NCBI GenBank assembly: GCA_032164245.1
Contig: JAVMKO010000001.1
Location: 245,591,644-245,655,643 of the forward strand
Reading direction: 5' to 3'
Source of the DNA: Sternotherus odoratus
Taxonomy: Eukaryota > Chordata > Testudines > Kinosternidae
Length of the DNA stretch: 64,000 bases
Under the pieces are notes generated by a model that saw only the letters and a list, made by a program, of their open reading frames with translations, had not been told where the DNA came from and made no database searches. Made by a program: the position numbers and the translations under genes. Shown here one piece after another: positions 34,375 through 46,319 of this stretch. Within the stretch, counting starts at the first letter, position 1; each line of letters begins with the position of its first letter.

Positions 34375-36592
34375 GGATCTCTATAGACCACCAGAATGAG
34401 GTAGAGGAGGATGAGGTAGACTTGGCTTTCTTTGAACAACTGACAGAAGCTTCCAGATCACAAACCCTGGTTCTCATGGGGGACTTTAATCAGCCCTGTA
34501 TCTTCTGGGAGAGCAACATAGTCATGCACAGACAATCCAGGAAGTTTTTGGAGAGTTTTGGGGACAACTTCCTGGTGCAAATTCTGGGGGAACCAACAAG
34601 GGGCTGTGCTCCTCTTGATCTGCTGTTCAATAACAGAGAAAAATTAGTAGGGGAAATAGAAGTGGATGGCAACCTGGGAAGCAGTACCCATGAGATAGTT
34701 GAGTTCAGGATCCTGACAAAAGGAAGAAAGGAGAGCAACAGAATACGGATTCTGGACTTCAGGAAGGCAGACTTTGACTGCCTCAGAGAACTGGTGGGCA
34801 GGATTCCTTCAGCAGATAATATGGGGAAAGGAGTCCAGGAGAGCTGACTGTTTATTAAAGAAGCCTTATTGAGGGCACAGGAACAAACCAGCCTGATGTG
34901 TAGAAAAAAATAGCAAATATGGCAGGTGAACAGCCTGGGTTAACAGAAAAATCTTTAGTGGGCTTAAACACAAAAATAAAGCTAACAAGAAAAGGAAACT
35001 TGGACAGATGATTAGGGAGGAGTATAAAAATATTGCTCAAACATGCAGGGGTGTAATCAGAAAGGCCAAAGCACAATTGGAGTTGCAGCTAGCAAGGGAT
35101 GTGAACAGTAACAAGAAGGGTTTCTACAGATATATTAGCAACAAGAAGGTCAGGGAAAGTGTGGGACCTTTACTGAATGGTGGCGGAAACCTAGTGACAG
35201 ATGAAAAAGCTGAAGTACTCAGTGCTTTTTTTGCCTTAATCTTCACAGACAAGGTCAGCTCTCCAACAGATGCACTGGTCTGCACAGTATGGGGAGGAGG
35301 TGAGCAGCCCTCAGTGGTGAAAGAACAGTTTAAGGACTATTTAGAAAAGCTGGACATGCACAAGTCTATGGGTCCAGTTGTAATGTATCTGAGGCAGCTG
35401 AGAGAGTTGGCTGATGTGACTGCAGAGCCATTGGCCCTTATCTTTGAAAACTTGTGGGGATCAGGGGAGGTCCTGGACAATTGGAAAAAGGCAAACAATA
35501 GTGCCCATATTTTAAAAAAGGAAGAAGGAGAATCTGGGGGACTCTAAACCAGTCAGCCTCACTTTAGTCCCTGGAAAAATAATGGAGCAGGTCCTCAAGG
35601 AATCAATTTTGAAACACTTGTAGGAGAGGAAGGTGATCAGGAACAGTCACAATGCATTCACAAAGGGAAAGTCATGCCTGAACAACTTGATTGCTTTCTA
35701 TGATGTGATAACTCACTCTGTGGGTATGGGGAAAGAGGTAGACGTGATATACCTTGATTTTAGCAAAGCTTTTGATACAGTCTCCCACACTATTCTTGCC
35801 AACAAGTTAAAAAAGAATGTTATGTATGAAGGGACTATAAGATGGATAGAAAGCTGACAACCATCGGGGAGTATTTATGTTGGAGGGTAGGGATAAGGTC
35901 CAGAGTGACCTAGACAAATTGGAGGACTGGTCCAAAAGAAATCTGATGAGGTTCAACAAGGACAAGTGCAGAGTCCTGCAATTAGGACAGAAGACTCTCA
36001 TGCACTGCTACAGGCTGGGGACTGACTGGCTAAGAGCAATTCTGCAGAAAGGGACCCAGGGATTACAGTGGACGAGAAGCTGGATATGAGTCAGCAGTGT
36101 GCCCTTTTTGCCAAGGAGGCTAATGACATATTGGGCTGTATTAGTAGGAACACTGCCAGCAGATTAAGGTAAGTGATTATTTCCCTTTATTTGGCACTTG
36201 TGGGACCATATCTGGAGTAATGTGTTCAGTTTTGGGGGGCCCACTACAGAAAGGATGTGATAAATTGGAGAGTCCAGCAGAGGGCAATGAAATTTATCAG
36301 GGGGCTGGGGCACATGACTTATGAGGAGAGGCTGAGGGAACCTGGCTTATTTAGTCTACAGAAGGGGGGGGGGGGGCTTTGATAGCAACCTTCAACTACG
36401 TGAAGCAGGGTTCAAAGGAGGATGGAGCTAGGCTATTCTCAGTGGTGGCAGATAACAGAACAAGGAGCAATGGTCTCATGTTGCATTGTGGTAGGTCTAG
36501 GTTGGATATTAGGAAATACTATTTGACTAGACTGGACGAGGTGACCTTCTGAGTTCTCTTCCAACCCTAATCTTCTATGATTCTATGATTAA
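34375..36592 (+). mobile_element. CR1 LINE, longest copy, with endonuclease and RT remnants
   Basis: The first part (34422-34847) is the end of the AP endonuclease: LVLMGDFNQPCIFW holds the GDFN box, APLDLLF follows, and the usual SDH catalytic box is read as STH. At 35008-35547 lies the linker and the start of the reverse transcriptase. At 35633-35857 the RT reads AFTKGKSC and VDVIYLDFSKAFDTVSH, a conserved RT block. Between 35857 and 35880 the sequence jumps past the palm (YADD-type) motif to [15 protein letters not shown], so an internal deletion removed the catalytic aspartates. The 3' end is TTCTATGATTCTATGATT. Frameshifts and a poly-G run (about 36364-36376) also break it. Confidence 0.93.
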
Positions 36593-37950
36593 ACGTTTAA
36601 TGCAAACTAAAATTATCTTTCTTTTATTAAAAGACTTCAGTGCAAAAACATTATCATGTCTATAAGGCATATTGGGTTCTATTTGCTCATGATATAGGAT
36701 AAGGTAAATAAGGTAGAGGGGACATCCCTTTATAAAATAACATATTTATTGCAAACAATATGAAACCAAAACCTTCAACCCAATGGCATTATTGGAAGCA
36801 GAGCTTGCTTCTTCAGTTGTTCAGGGGGATAACCTTAATCCATGAGGACAAGTGTAATGGCTTCCATTTAAATAAATAGTGTGAGAACAGTTTGGATTAA
36901 GGCTGAATAGATAATGCATAAAATCTTCTTTAATTCTATTTTTTCCTATATTAACTCCCATCCCACTGCCATTACTACATGTGAATATATTTCAGGGGGA
37001 TGGGAGCAGAAAGATAACTCTAAGCATCTTTGGACAGAACTGGAGAGCTGCTGGTATTTTTAATTATTCTGCTAACATCGTTGGAGTCATTACCTCACAA
37101 TGAAAAGTGCTGAGTGGCCACCTTTTCCCAACCTTTTCCACCACTTATCATCAAAAAGCAAACATAATGGGCAACAGCTGTTTCTGTTATGCCATGGATT
37201 TAGCTACACTCCCTAAGTGAGCAGTTTAGTTCACCAACATTCATTTTTCCATAAGTCCATAATTACACAACCAAAGTTAATCCTCAAAACATTAGTATCT
37301 ATTTTTAAGACAGATGAAGGAAGGCTTTTAGTTTCATTATGATAATTTACATTTCTTGTTTGGCTTTTTCCCTTTATTTCCTTTGTCTTGTTTCCATTTC
37401 CACTCCCACATCTTTGCTCTTTTTAAGTTTCTGCCTTATTACAATTCTTTCAGCTGCTTCCTTACCTTGTCACTAAAGTTACAGTTTGAATTTAATGTGT
37501 TTGCTGGCGTTGCAGCTTTACTTTTCTACTTTTTTATTTTTCTTCCCCCTCCTCAGTTTCTGAGGCAGTGGTGCTATCTATGTAGAGTGATAAAAAGAGT
37601 CTGGAGAACAAATACAAAAGTCAGAGGAACTTTCTCGGGAAGAGACAGTCAGTCTGCACCTAAGTAAAGACTAGCAAGTAACACTGTGTGGGTGAAATAC
37701 TTATCTTCTTCTTCAGGCTTTTGGGGAGAGAAGATGCTGTTTCGGATGAGGTAGATTTGGGGAGGGAGTTTTTGTTGGAGAAAGATTTTTGGGTCAGACC
37801 TGAGTTTTTGGGGAGCTACCTGCTGGTTTTTAGTTAAACTATGTTTTTAAATTTTGTCAAAGGCACCTAGAGTCATAGCTAGACGCCTCTTGTTTGTATA
37901 TTGCAAGTTGAAATTAATAATTAGATCAATAAAATGTTCAACAGCACCGA
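36593..37950. other. Unassigned sequence
   Basis: I see no gene or named repeat. The 103-codon frame at 37356-37667 is hydrophobic and pyrimidine-rich and looks like chance. Confidence 0.5.
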
Positions 37951-38088
37951 AGTGAATTAGGAGCCTAAGAACCATTTTCAAAAATTCTTTTAAAAATGCC
38001 CAAGTCTCACTGAAAGTCCCCAGGGCATAGACTCCCCACAGAAAAGTTAAGTCACTTTTGAAAATAGAATTTATACTCCTAATTCACT
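37951..38088. mobile_element. Fold-back MITE
   Basis: The left arm AGTGAATTAGGAGCCTAAG then CATTTTCAAAA is inverted against the right arm, whose reverse complement begins AGTGAATTAGGAGTATAAA then CTATTTTCAAAA. Arms are over 30 bp and the element is 138 bp. It is related to 29143-29271. No target duplication was recognised. Confidence 0.8.
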
Positions 38089-38139
38089 TACATCTAGATT
38101 TTTAAAAGTTACTGGTCAATTTGGATGCTTCCATGTTTG

Positions 38140-38560
38140 TGTGCCCTAGCAGAATGCTGAGAATCATTAGGAAAGGGGCAGATAATAAGACAGAAAATAT
38201 CATAATGCCACTATATGAATCCATAGTATGCCCAGACTTTGAATACTCAATATATATATATTAGGATTGGAAAAAGTACAGAGAATCACAACAAAAATGA
38301 TTAGGGTATGAAATAGCTCCCATATAAGGAGAGATTAAAAAGACCGGGACTGTTCAGCTTAGAAAAGAGATGACTAAGTGGGGGATATGATACAGCTCTA
38401 TAAAATCATGAATGGTGTGGAGGAAGTGAATAAGGAAGTTCTGCTTACCCTGTCACATAACACAAGGTAGATTTAAAACAATCATAAGGAAGACAGGATA
38501 CTGGGCTAGATGAACTCTTGGTCTGACCCTATATAGCCACTCCCTATGTTCTTATATTAT
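38140..38560 (+). mobile_element. CR1-like LINE, 3' end of an older lineage
   Basis: Degraded frames resemble the CR1 C-terminal region (VQRITTKMIRV-like and LFSLEKR-like stretches near 38270-38370). The tail reads ACTGGGCTAGATGAACTCTT and ends CCTATGTTCTTAT. This terminal word differs from the CTATGATT and CTATGAG termini of the other copies. Confidence 0.72.
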
Positions 38561-38974
38561 CTTCAGAAACATAAAAGGATCCTGATTTTCAGAAAGTGCT
38601 GAACACCTGCCCTCAGAAACCCAGAATCCCCTTAAGGTGCCTCAGATAGGGTTCCCTACAACAGAGGTATCCCATCACTTTTGCAAGGGTAGGCCTTAGA
38701 TATTTTTGATAATTTTGCTGGATATTTTAAAGCATCGCTTCACTCAAAGGGAAAAGGAAATATGATGAGTTTGCATAATTGCAGAGCTTCCTTTAGCAAA
38801 ATTGTGCATCTGAATCCTTCCCATGCTGTCAGATGTCACTTAGGGCACAAAAGGTCTCCACCATCCACTAGACATCGATCCTAGGCTGCTTTTTCCATGC
38901 CCTCTCTGTTGTTAAATTCCATAAGTTTTCCCTCTCTAAGGGCTATTCAGAGGGATTCTTCAGTCAGTCCTTTT

Positions 38975-38998
38975 CATAATAATAATAATAATAATTAA
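38975..38998. repeat. (AAT)n microsatellite next to a SINE end
   Basis: An AAT run directly abuts the 3' end of the minus-strand SINE at 39004-39199. Confidence 0.85.
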
Positions 38999-39003
38999 TA
39001 ATA

Positions 39004-39199
39004 TATGGCGATATACCTATCTCATAGAGCTAGAAGGACCTTGAAAGGTCATCAGGTTCAGTCCCCTGCCTACACTAGCAGGACCAAGTACTGTCCCCTG
39101 ACAGATTTTTTTTGCCCCAGATCCCAAAACAGCCCCCTCAAGAATTGAACTCACAACCCTGGGTTTAGCAGGCCAACCACTGAGCTATCCCTCCCCCCC
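39004..39199 (-). mobile_element. tRNA-derived SINE with LINE-type tail, second copy
   Basis: Same composition as 18157-18362. On the minus strand there is a tRNA-like head with box A TAGCTCAGTGG and box B GTGAGTTCAATTC, the GGGGCAAAAAAAATCTGTCA body, then the tail ending CTATGAGATAGG and TATATCGCC. Compared with the first copy it lacks nine bases (ATGCTCAAA on plus) between box A and the anticodon-arm region. Confidence 0.88.
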
Positions 39200-40011
39200 C
39201 TACAGCTGCATGTTTTCCTGCAGCTGTCCATAGCATTCTTGGCTTGGCAGACACTCTGGCTTCATTCTTAACACGTGTCCCAGATACTTCCATCTTCTTT
39301 TTTGGATTACATTAAGAAATTAATTGTTTCCACTGTACTATGTGCCAGTCTCTTTCCAAACACAGAAATAAAGTTGCCCCGTGTGAGCTGTGAAGCTAGG
39401 AGACTATTTCGAGTTCTTTAGAAACATAATACAGCTTTCTCTGGATTATTAATATGCTGTTGTGAGCTCAGGTTTATTCCGAGAGTACAAAGGTTTCTGG
39501 TAGAAGAACTATTACAAGGAAATCCCCTCCAGTAGCAGGAAATGATTTGACCATTGTTTTGTTGTGCATAGTCTCTATGATGGCTTCCACACATACAACA
39601 TCGCTCAGTGGTGTGGCTAAAGAAGCACCCCAATACCGAAGAGAAAGGATCTTTTTTTTTATTACCTACCAAATACCTGTGGCCTCTTTAAATTGCTTTT
39701 TCATACTATGGTAAATTATTACAGTGGGTTTTAGGTGGGCAGCTTCAGCTGTTCCGAGTACTTATGCCTAATCAAACTCAAGTGAAACTCATAGACCAAA
39801 GTCACTACACAATTACCTGAAACACTTGAAAGCTAAAGCAGTACTATTTGTGGTCAGCATGACCAGGGTTTCCACTATTACTGGGATGATGCACAAGCCT
39901 TTTATGCATTTTGTCATATCGTATCTGCCTTGGCAATCTCCATGTTGCCTGATTGAAAATTGCATTTTGCATTGTCAGATAAGGAGGAGTGTCAATTACT
40001 GGAGGAAAGAT
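39200..40011. other. Unassigned sequence
   Basis: I see no gene or named repeat. Confidence 0.5.
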
Positions 40012-40200
40012 AAGCTTATGGTTAAAGCACTGAACTGGGACAAGGGAATCAGGCTTCACTTTTCAGACTACCACAGACTTTCTGTGTGAAGTCTGTTGCC
40101 TTTGGCAAGTCCCTTAATTTATCTATGACTCCATCTGTAAAATTAGGGATAATAACATTTCCATTTACTGCAGTTATCAGGACAAATTCATTCATATTAT
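40012..40200 (+). mobile_element. MIR-type (CORE) SINE
   Basis: The order of blocks matches MIR: a TATGGTTAAAGCACTGAACTG head, a degraded tRNA-like part, then TTTGGCAAGTCCCTTAATTT and CATCTGTAAAATTAGGGATA, then TAATAACATTTCC. It is old and diverged, as expected of a SINE family shared across amniotes. Confidence 0.82.
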
Positions 40201-42170
40201 TGTACAGCATGCAGATTTGACGGTGAGGGAGGCCATATAAGCATCAAGATATATAGATCTTAATCAGATAGACTTTTAATTGGCTTTACATTTCAGTCTG
40301 AGTAGGGAAATCATGGGTGAGATTTTAGTTGCTGATTCTGTAGGGGAACTTTAGATCTTTGTGAAACCTATAATTGCACTTAATAAGGGTCAAATCCTCA
40401 TCCCTCAGAAACCAATGAAATGTTGCTGCGTTCAGCACAGTCCAGGAGCAGACCCTAAACAGTTTCCAGTCACATCCCCTCTTTACCCTTTACAGAATGT
40501 GAAAACAGCACAGCAGTCTTTTTCTGAAGGTAACACAGAACCTAATCCTGTAAAGTGCTATTGCCAGGATATGCTGAGCATCCGCAACTTCCATTGCCTT
40601 CACCTCGCATGGTCAGGAATTAGAGACTTTTATCTCTTTTATCAACGGGGTTGATTTCCCTAACGCTGATCTACTTTCCTCACCAGTTTTGGGGTAAAGT
40701 ATCTAAACATCTTTTTCCATAGATGTTTCTGTTCTTGTTGTTGCTATACTGGATCTCAATGTTGACGTGACATTTCTGCTTCTCATGGGTAGCATGCTCA
40801 AAGGGCTGAGGAGTGAAGAGTACTACCACTACTGCTGCCACGCAAATCCCTCACCTCGAGTAGAAAAATAATCAACTCTTTGTATGGCATTTGGATTTTC
40901 AACTAAAAATAATATTTAATTACCATTGCAGCTAAATCACTATTTGAACTGCAGATACACTGACTTCAGAACTCCAGAATTGATAGGGAAGAAGGTCACT
41001 AAAGAGAATACTAGAAATATGCTATGATTCACATACAAACTACTGGCTTCTTACCTACCTCTGGGAGATGCAGCTAGCTTCTGCATGGGAGGGATTCACA
41101 TTTTTAGCTATTAAATATGATGGAGAATAACAAGATAGATAGAAGCTATCTTCCTTACCATCCAATTCTTATACTCCAAAATAGAAATAATAAAAATCCT
41201 TTCACTCACTCCATAGGCAAGGTCTGGAAGACCTCATGTCTTACAGGTCATCTACATTGTATTGAAACAGAGTATGAAATGACTGGAGAGAAGATAATTA
41301 TGAAAACTGTCTATCTGATGTTTGCACCGATGTTAAAACAGAGACCCCTAGAAAGTCAAATTTTGTGGTATTCTCAGCCCTTGATAGAAAAAAACATCTT
41401 TTTTTCCTCTCAATCTTTTTTTCCTCTCAATCTTCAGTATTGTATGATAAAGTATAAAGTATATTGTTTAGCCTCACAAACGTAAATCGTCTGACCTTGA
41501 CTTGTACAAAATGAAATAGGCCATGCTATCTTCAGTGAATATTGTTTTTTCAAAGGAGTTTTTGAATTTACTAAATAGAGCTGGGCAGATAGTTCAGAAA
41601 GAATCCAAGCTCATGCACACACCACATATTTGAGTAATATCAACTAAACCTTAATATTATAGCCTTAGTTCAAGAGAGCACAGCCACTTTTTCTGGAACA
41701 TTTTTTTCTTTACCTTACCTAGACGTAATGGCAGAGGATAGCCATTTTTTATTCATGTTCTTCAAAATCTGTGAACTAAACACATTATGATTCTTGGGTG
41801 GCAGCCACTATGGTTGAGCTGTGAGTTGGGATGGTTGTTTGTATCTGCTTAACATCTGTACATCATGTACATGGAACTCCTCAGTTTGGGGTGCATGACA
41901 ACCATCAGCCAGGAGAGAAATGAGGGATTAAAAACAAAACAAAACAAAACCCTCTTCCCATGTGAATGAAAAAGTCAGTCAGAGATGGCCAACAAAGTGT
42001 GGACATCATCTTACTGGTGAGAAATGAATCTGAGTTTCAGACCATCTGGTTTTTAAAAGTGCTGAAGATGTATAAAATGGTCTGCCTGAAAAAAGCATGG
42101 GTGTTGATTATCTTGGATGGGAATACAGACGCTAGAACTCAAGCACAGGCACAAAAATATCTGTATAGGC
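40201..42170. other. Unassigned sequence
   Basis: No gene or major repeat seen. A short tandem duplication (CTTTTTTTCCTCTCAAT twice) lies at about 41398-41432 and an AAAAC run at about 41930-41950. Open frames near 40361-40654 and 41117-41485 (97 and 122 codons) have no recognisable domain. Confidence 0.45.
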
Positions 42171-42369
42171 CAGGAATCAGCAATGTTGACATGTGGCCCC
42201 CCCAGGATAGGCACCCCTGGCGGGCCCAGCCAGCACTGTGCCGCTTCCTGCAATCCCTATTGGACCGGAGAGGTGAACCACGGCCAGTGGGCGCTGCGAT
42301 CGGCCGAACCTGCGGACGCGGCAGGTAAACAAACCCTTGGGGGCCACATGCCAAAGTTGCCAATCCCTG
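42171..42369. mobile_element. hAT-type MITE with perfect 8-bp target duplication
   Basis: The termini are CAGGAATCAGCAA and, from the right, CAGGGATTGGCAA. GTATAGGC occurs at 42163-42170 and 42370-42377 without mismatch. The interior is GC-rich with several CpG and shares the GGCAGGTAAACAAAC block with 27128-27316 and the CAATC/CGCTGCGATCGGCC-type region with 43430-43600. It is non-coding. Confidence 0.93.
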
Positions 42370-42834
42370 GTATAGGCTTATTTGGGGATTTATATTTCAG
42401 AATGACTTTTGGGAGAACTGTGGGGAAAATGGGTAAAAACATTAAAATTAAAATTAAGATTTATTTTTAAAACTCCCAAAATCTTCAGTCTATAGGACAA
42501 CTAGATAAAGGCTTACGGAATGAGTTAAATTATCATAAAGTAACAAAACAAAAATAGTCTCTTCCGTAGTGAAATAGTCCATTTAGTGTCTAATCAGTAC
42601 TTGTTCATTTCTTTTCTCCTTATATTATCTGTCTGCCCATAGTGGCACATATTACAGCTCTATTCAGGAAGAGTGATTTACTTCTCACTCCTATTGATTA
42701 ACATGGGAACTTCGAAGCTTTAGCGTGATAAAGACTAAAAGAGAAAATTAACGTGAAAAACATTGCTTATCCTGGGAAACCATCTTCCAGTGCCTGCAAT
42801 ATATATAACACATATTTCAGATGCAAGTGTGCAA

Positions 42835-43045
42835 TGTAGCAACCTGCATGGATCTCAGAAGGAGGGGCCTAGGCTGTAGGAAAAAAAAATTGGAAGAGGC
42901 ACCAGGAAGTCAATCTGTGTGCCCATGACTTTCAGGCTAGCCACAGTATCAGCATTTCTTTAAATTGGTCTTTTAATAAAGAGTCGTTTAATTGTACAAG
43001 TATGGAGTCCTGTCTTGTTGCACCTGATACATGAAACCTGGTGGC
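42835..43045 (+). repeat. 5' LTR of the Ty3/Gypsy remnant
   Basis: It begins TGTAGCAACCTG and shares, in order, AGAAGTCAGTCTGTGTG-like (here GGAAGTCAATCTGTGTG), a CAGGCTAGCCA block, ATGGAGT, TTGTT and GATACATGAAAC with 47643-47850. It has an AATAAA signal at about 42975. The right border is uncertain by about 20 bp. TGGTGGCAATAG at 43039-43050 could belong to the primer-binding region. Confidence 0.72.
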
Positions 43046-43289
43046 AATAGTCAATCTAGTGTGACCCACAACAAGAAAGAGCGTATGAGTAACAGAGGAA
43101 ACAAGCAGCATGGTCAGGTTTAGACCATCAGGAATGCTGGATTTCCAGATGAAAAACCTTGCACAAGCATAGAAGCAGAATTGATTCTGTGTACAGTGCT
43201 CACCATTGGGAATAAAGGAGGGAAAATGAAGGTAAATTTTTATTTCCTTTCTCATTTGGGTGGGGGATGGGGGAGAGACATTAAGTGAA

Positions 43290-43430
43290 TAAGACACTGT
43301 TGCCAAGAATCATTCCTGAAACAGCTGATGAAGGGGTTTGATAAGTACTGTCATCACACACAGAATGAGACTATAGAAAGATACTGGGTTTTTATTTATC
43401 CCAAAACCAAGAAGCAAAAGAAGGAATAGA
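43290..43430 (+). pseudogene. Gag fragment of the Ty3/Gypsy remnant
   Basis: The frame from about 43322 reads EQLMKGFDKYCHHTQNETIE followed by RYWVF. A FDKYC...NE..ERY pattern is what I recall from the capsid region of vertebrate Gypsy Gag proteins. The frame then becomes lysine-rich and stops. The hAT-like element follows immediately. The rest of Gag upstream and downstream is not recognisable. Confidence 0.5.
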
Positions 43431-43600
43431 TCAGCAGCCTTGGCATGTGCTCCCCCCCCCCCCCCAGGGTAAGCACCCTTGGCGGGCCCGTGTTTACCTG
43501 CCATGTCCGCAGGTTTGGCCAATCACGGCTCCCATTGGCCGCGATTCGCCGCTCCAGTCCAATGTGGGTTTCCACATGCTGGGAGGAGGCACGGTGTGAG
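43430..43600. mobile_element. hAT-type MITE inside the Gypsy Gag region
   Basis: The left end reads ATCAGCAGCCTTGGCATGTG, matching the family terminus, followed by a poly-C run (43452-43467). CACCCTTGGCGGGCCC and CGATTCGCCGCTCCAG blocks are shared with 42171-42369. The right terminus and target duplication are not identifiable. The GC-rich sequence to about 44030 is unassigned. Confidence 0.68.
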
Positions 43601-44039
43601 AATCACAGAGCGCCTTTCCCCACAGGTAACTCTGATAGTGTGAGCGTGGCGACCTCAGGCTGGGTGCAGGATGGGGTTTAGGTCACTGGGGAAGACACCG
43701 GGAGCAGATCCCTCTGCTCAGCCCAAGTTAGGGGCACTGCTCATGACACTCCCCCTGCTGAGATGTCTGCAATGGCAGAGGAGCTCTGGGGAGATACTAG
43801 TACTGTGAGTGTCCCTGGGCTGGGGCCAGCCCCAGCCTGGCCCAGAGGTATATGCTCCTTTGGCCCCAGCCCCCCAGAATCTGATGGGATTCGTTGCCCT
43901 GGCCCAGTGAGGTAGGGCTGGAAGATTCCTCCCAAAGGTGACATGTGGGATGGTTACATGCCCGCCCCATGTCCCCCCCATCCACAGTATCAACCAGCAT
44001 GGGTCATCTCTGGTTGATGAAGTAGACACTTTCCATTAA
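43601..44039. other. Unassigned GC-rich sequence within the Gypsy remnant
   Basis: The open frames on the minus strand (60-103 codons) overlap in several frames and lack any domain. It may be another repeat or eroded Gag/nucleocapsid. Confidence 0.4.
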
Positions 44040-45037
44040 GAGGAGGATATTGGCAGTCTGACTTTAGCAGATCCAAAGGCTTTCAATATACACACATTGC
44101 AGAAGAAGGCTGTCAGCCATTCAACTGCTATGTTTGCAAATATGCTCTTAGATCAACCACTAATTCGATTCTAGATGGATTGTGGAGCCAGCTGCAATGT
44201 AATCCCAGCAACACTGATAAGCAGCAATATTAGACTAGAGAAATGTGACTAAGTGCTGGTGATGTACAATAAAACCGTTCTAAGGCCAGCGGGCAAATGC
44301 GGGCTGTGAATAAGACACCCATGAAATGAGATGTTATCACTTGGAGTTTATAGTAATTGACTCACAGAAGTACCACTCACTGCTGGGAACAATACAACAC
44401 CAGAATATCCTCAGAGGGAGAACAGTCCCCATGGCCTTTATTCAGCATTCTATCAGAATATAAGGACATATTGCAAGAAGATGGACACCTACAGGGCAGA
44501 TTAATAGTAGAAATAGATCCCCCCCCCATATGCAACCCCTGAGACTACTGAAATCTGTTCGTGCTGGAGGAGCTACTGAAGAAGGAGAAGCCTACAAAGA
44601 AGAAGAATTATTACACCTGTTGAAACTACCACAGCAGCCCAGTAGTGGTGAGAAAATTTTCAGGTAAACTGAGGCTCTGTATTGACCCTCAACCACTTAC
44701 CAGAGCGTGGAAAAGAAATTATCAATGACTACCCAATGTATCCCAGGCAAAAGTGACATAAAAGAATTGGTAGGACGTCAAGAATAGGATCTGGCATGTT
44801 CAGCTTGATGAGCCATCCAACTTCCTGATAGCTTTGCCACACCTGTTGGCAGGCACCACTGGATACAAATTTCTATGGGCCCCAAAGATGTCCCAGTGCA
44901 AAATGAATCCTAGGAAAGTCACTAGTGGTGGCAGGTACCATACCTGAGCGGGCCATACCTTACAAAATACAAGACAGACTGTCACATCTCCGATAGGAGG
45001 CACTAGGCAATCCAACAAAGCATCAAACAGAATGGGA
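44040..45037 (+). pseudogene. Ty3/Gypsy protease and reverse transcriptase fragment
   Basis: Near 44135-44215 a frame reads FANMLLDQPLIRF, a stop, then MDCGASCNVIP. MDCGAS sits where the aspartic protease active site (D-T/S-G) is expected. Near 44447-44525 it reads SEYKDILQEDGHLQ and VEIDPPP, matching the segment just before the RT fingers. After frameshifts a LRLCIDPQ-like stretch (about 44655-44700) and HVQLDEPSNFL (44790-44830) mark RT. The catalytic YxDD region is not found before the ERV LTR begins. The fragment is dead. Confidence 0.75.
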
Positions 45038-46310
45038 TGTTACAGGCCGTAAAATAATTCATTCTCCAGGGCTAGCCAGATTGCAAGGAGAGGTTTCTTT
45101 TCTCCTATCAGATAAAGGCTAGCTGTGTGTGCAAGAAGAGATTTTGTTTAAAGGGGATTCCAGACTCCAGATTTGACATCATGAACTGGATACATGCCTC
45201 TTACCTGGGAACAGAGCATGCTTATGTCATGTTACTGGAATTATTTGGGATCTTATAGATCATTGGTGCAACCAAGGTCCTGTAGTGGCACCAAATATCG
45301 GGTAAAGGGGGTTATATAAGGTGTCTATGACCAGGTTATAGTCTACTAATTATGATTAATCTATCTGTATGTCTGTATCTTTTCTGTAACTAAAGTTATG
45401 AATATTGGCTATATGGTGACTGCATGTCAAACTTGCGCTTGGCTTCTGGGTGAAATCTCAAACAAGCTGTTGATAACTTGGCTGACCTGGCTGATGGCCC
45501 ATTAAGGACCATCAGCTACACAATGAGCTTCTCCAGGAATGTGTCCCTGCGGGTCAGGAACTGAATCTTGGAGAGTCTGGTAATTGGACCATGTGACTAT
45601 GAACCTCCATTTTGCAACTGAACTCTGCATAGGAAGAAGGAGGGGGGCCTTCGCCCATAAGACGAAGTCTATAAAACCTGGGAGAAACTTCCTCCATTTT
45701 GTCTTCAACCTCCATTCTTCAGCCTGCCTTGTTTCCAGCTCTGGATGGATTTTGCTACACATGGAAGCTCTGGCCAACGGATTGATGACCCATCCCTGGA
45801 GGGGATGCATTCCAGATACTTTGATTTGAACCTGCAGTTCATTTTACCACTGCAAGCCTGAACCAAGAGATTTGCCATTACTGTATGTAATTGATTTCTA
45901 ACCATTGCTAACCCTTACCTATACCTGTTTCCTTGTAAAATAAACCTTTAGATTTTAGATTCTAAAGGATTGGCAACAGTGTGATTTGTGAGTAAGATCT
46001 GATTTGTATATTGACCTGGGTCTGGGGCCTGATTCTTTGGAATTGGGGAGAACCATTTTCTTTATTTGAGGTATTGGTTTTCATAACCATTGGTCCCAGG
46101 ACAGGTGGCTGGTGGTGGTGATACTGGGAAGCTGGAGTGTCTAAGGGAATTGCTTGTGTGACTTGTGGTTAGCCAGTGGGGCAAAACCAAAGTCTTTTCT
46201 GTTCAGCTGGTTTGGTTCGCATTAGAGTGGAAAACCCCAGCTTTGGGCTTTAGTTGCCCTTTGGAAGCAATTTGTCCTGACTTAGCACTCACAGTTGGAT
46301 CCCACCAGGA
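45038..46310 (+). mobile_element. ERV-type LTR inserted in the Gypsy remnant
   Basis: The region starts near TGTTACAGG and ends near CCAGGAACA. It contains a TATAAA box (45670) with CTCCATTTTGTC downstream and an AATAAA signal (45941) followed by a T-rich stretch. This promoter-then-poly(A) order on the plus strand is that of an LTR. From memory it resembles a common turtle ERV LTR family with a TTTAGATTTTAGATTCTAAAGG block. It interrupts the Gypsy between RT and integrase. Internal retroviral genes are absent, so it appears to be solo. Borders are approximate and no target duplication was found. Confidence 0.65.
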
Positions 46311-46319
46311 ACAGCTTAA

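Noticed and set aside
34422..35857. Possible host protein-coding gene
   Set aside because: Motifs GDFN, VDVIYLDFSKAFDTVSH and the CTATGATT tail identify a dead CR1 LINE.
43718..44029. 103-codon minus-strand frame
   Set aside because: Lies opposite the Gypsy orientation in GC-rich repeat-like DNA with competing frames.
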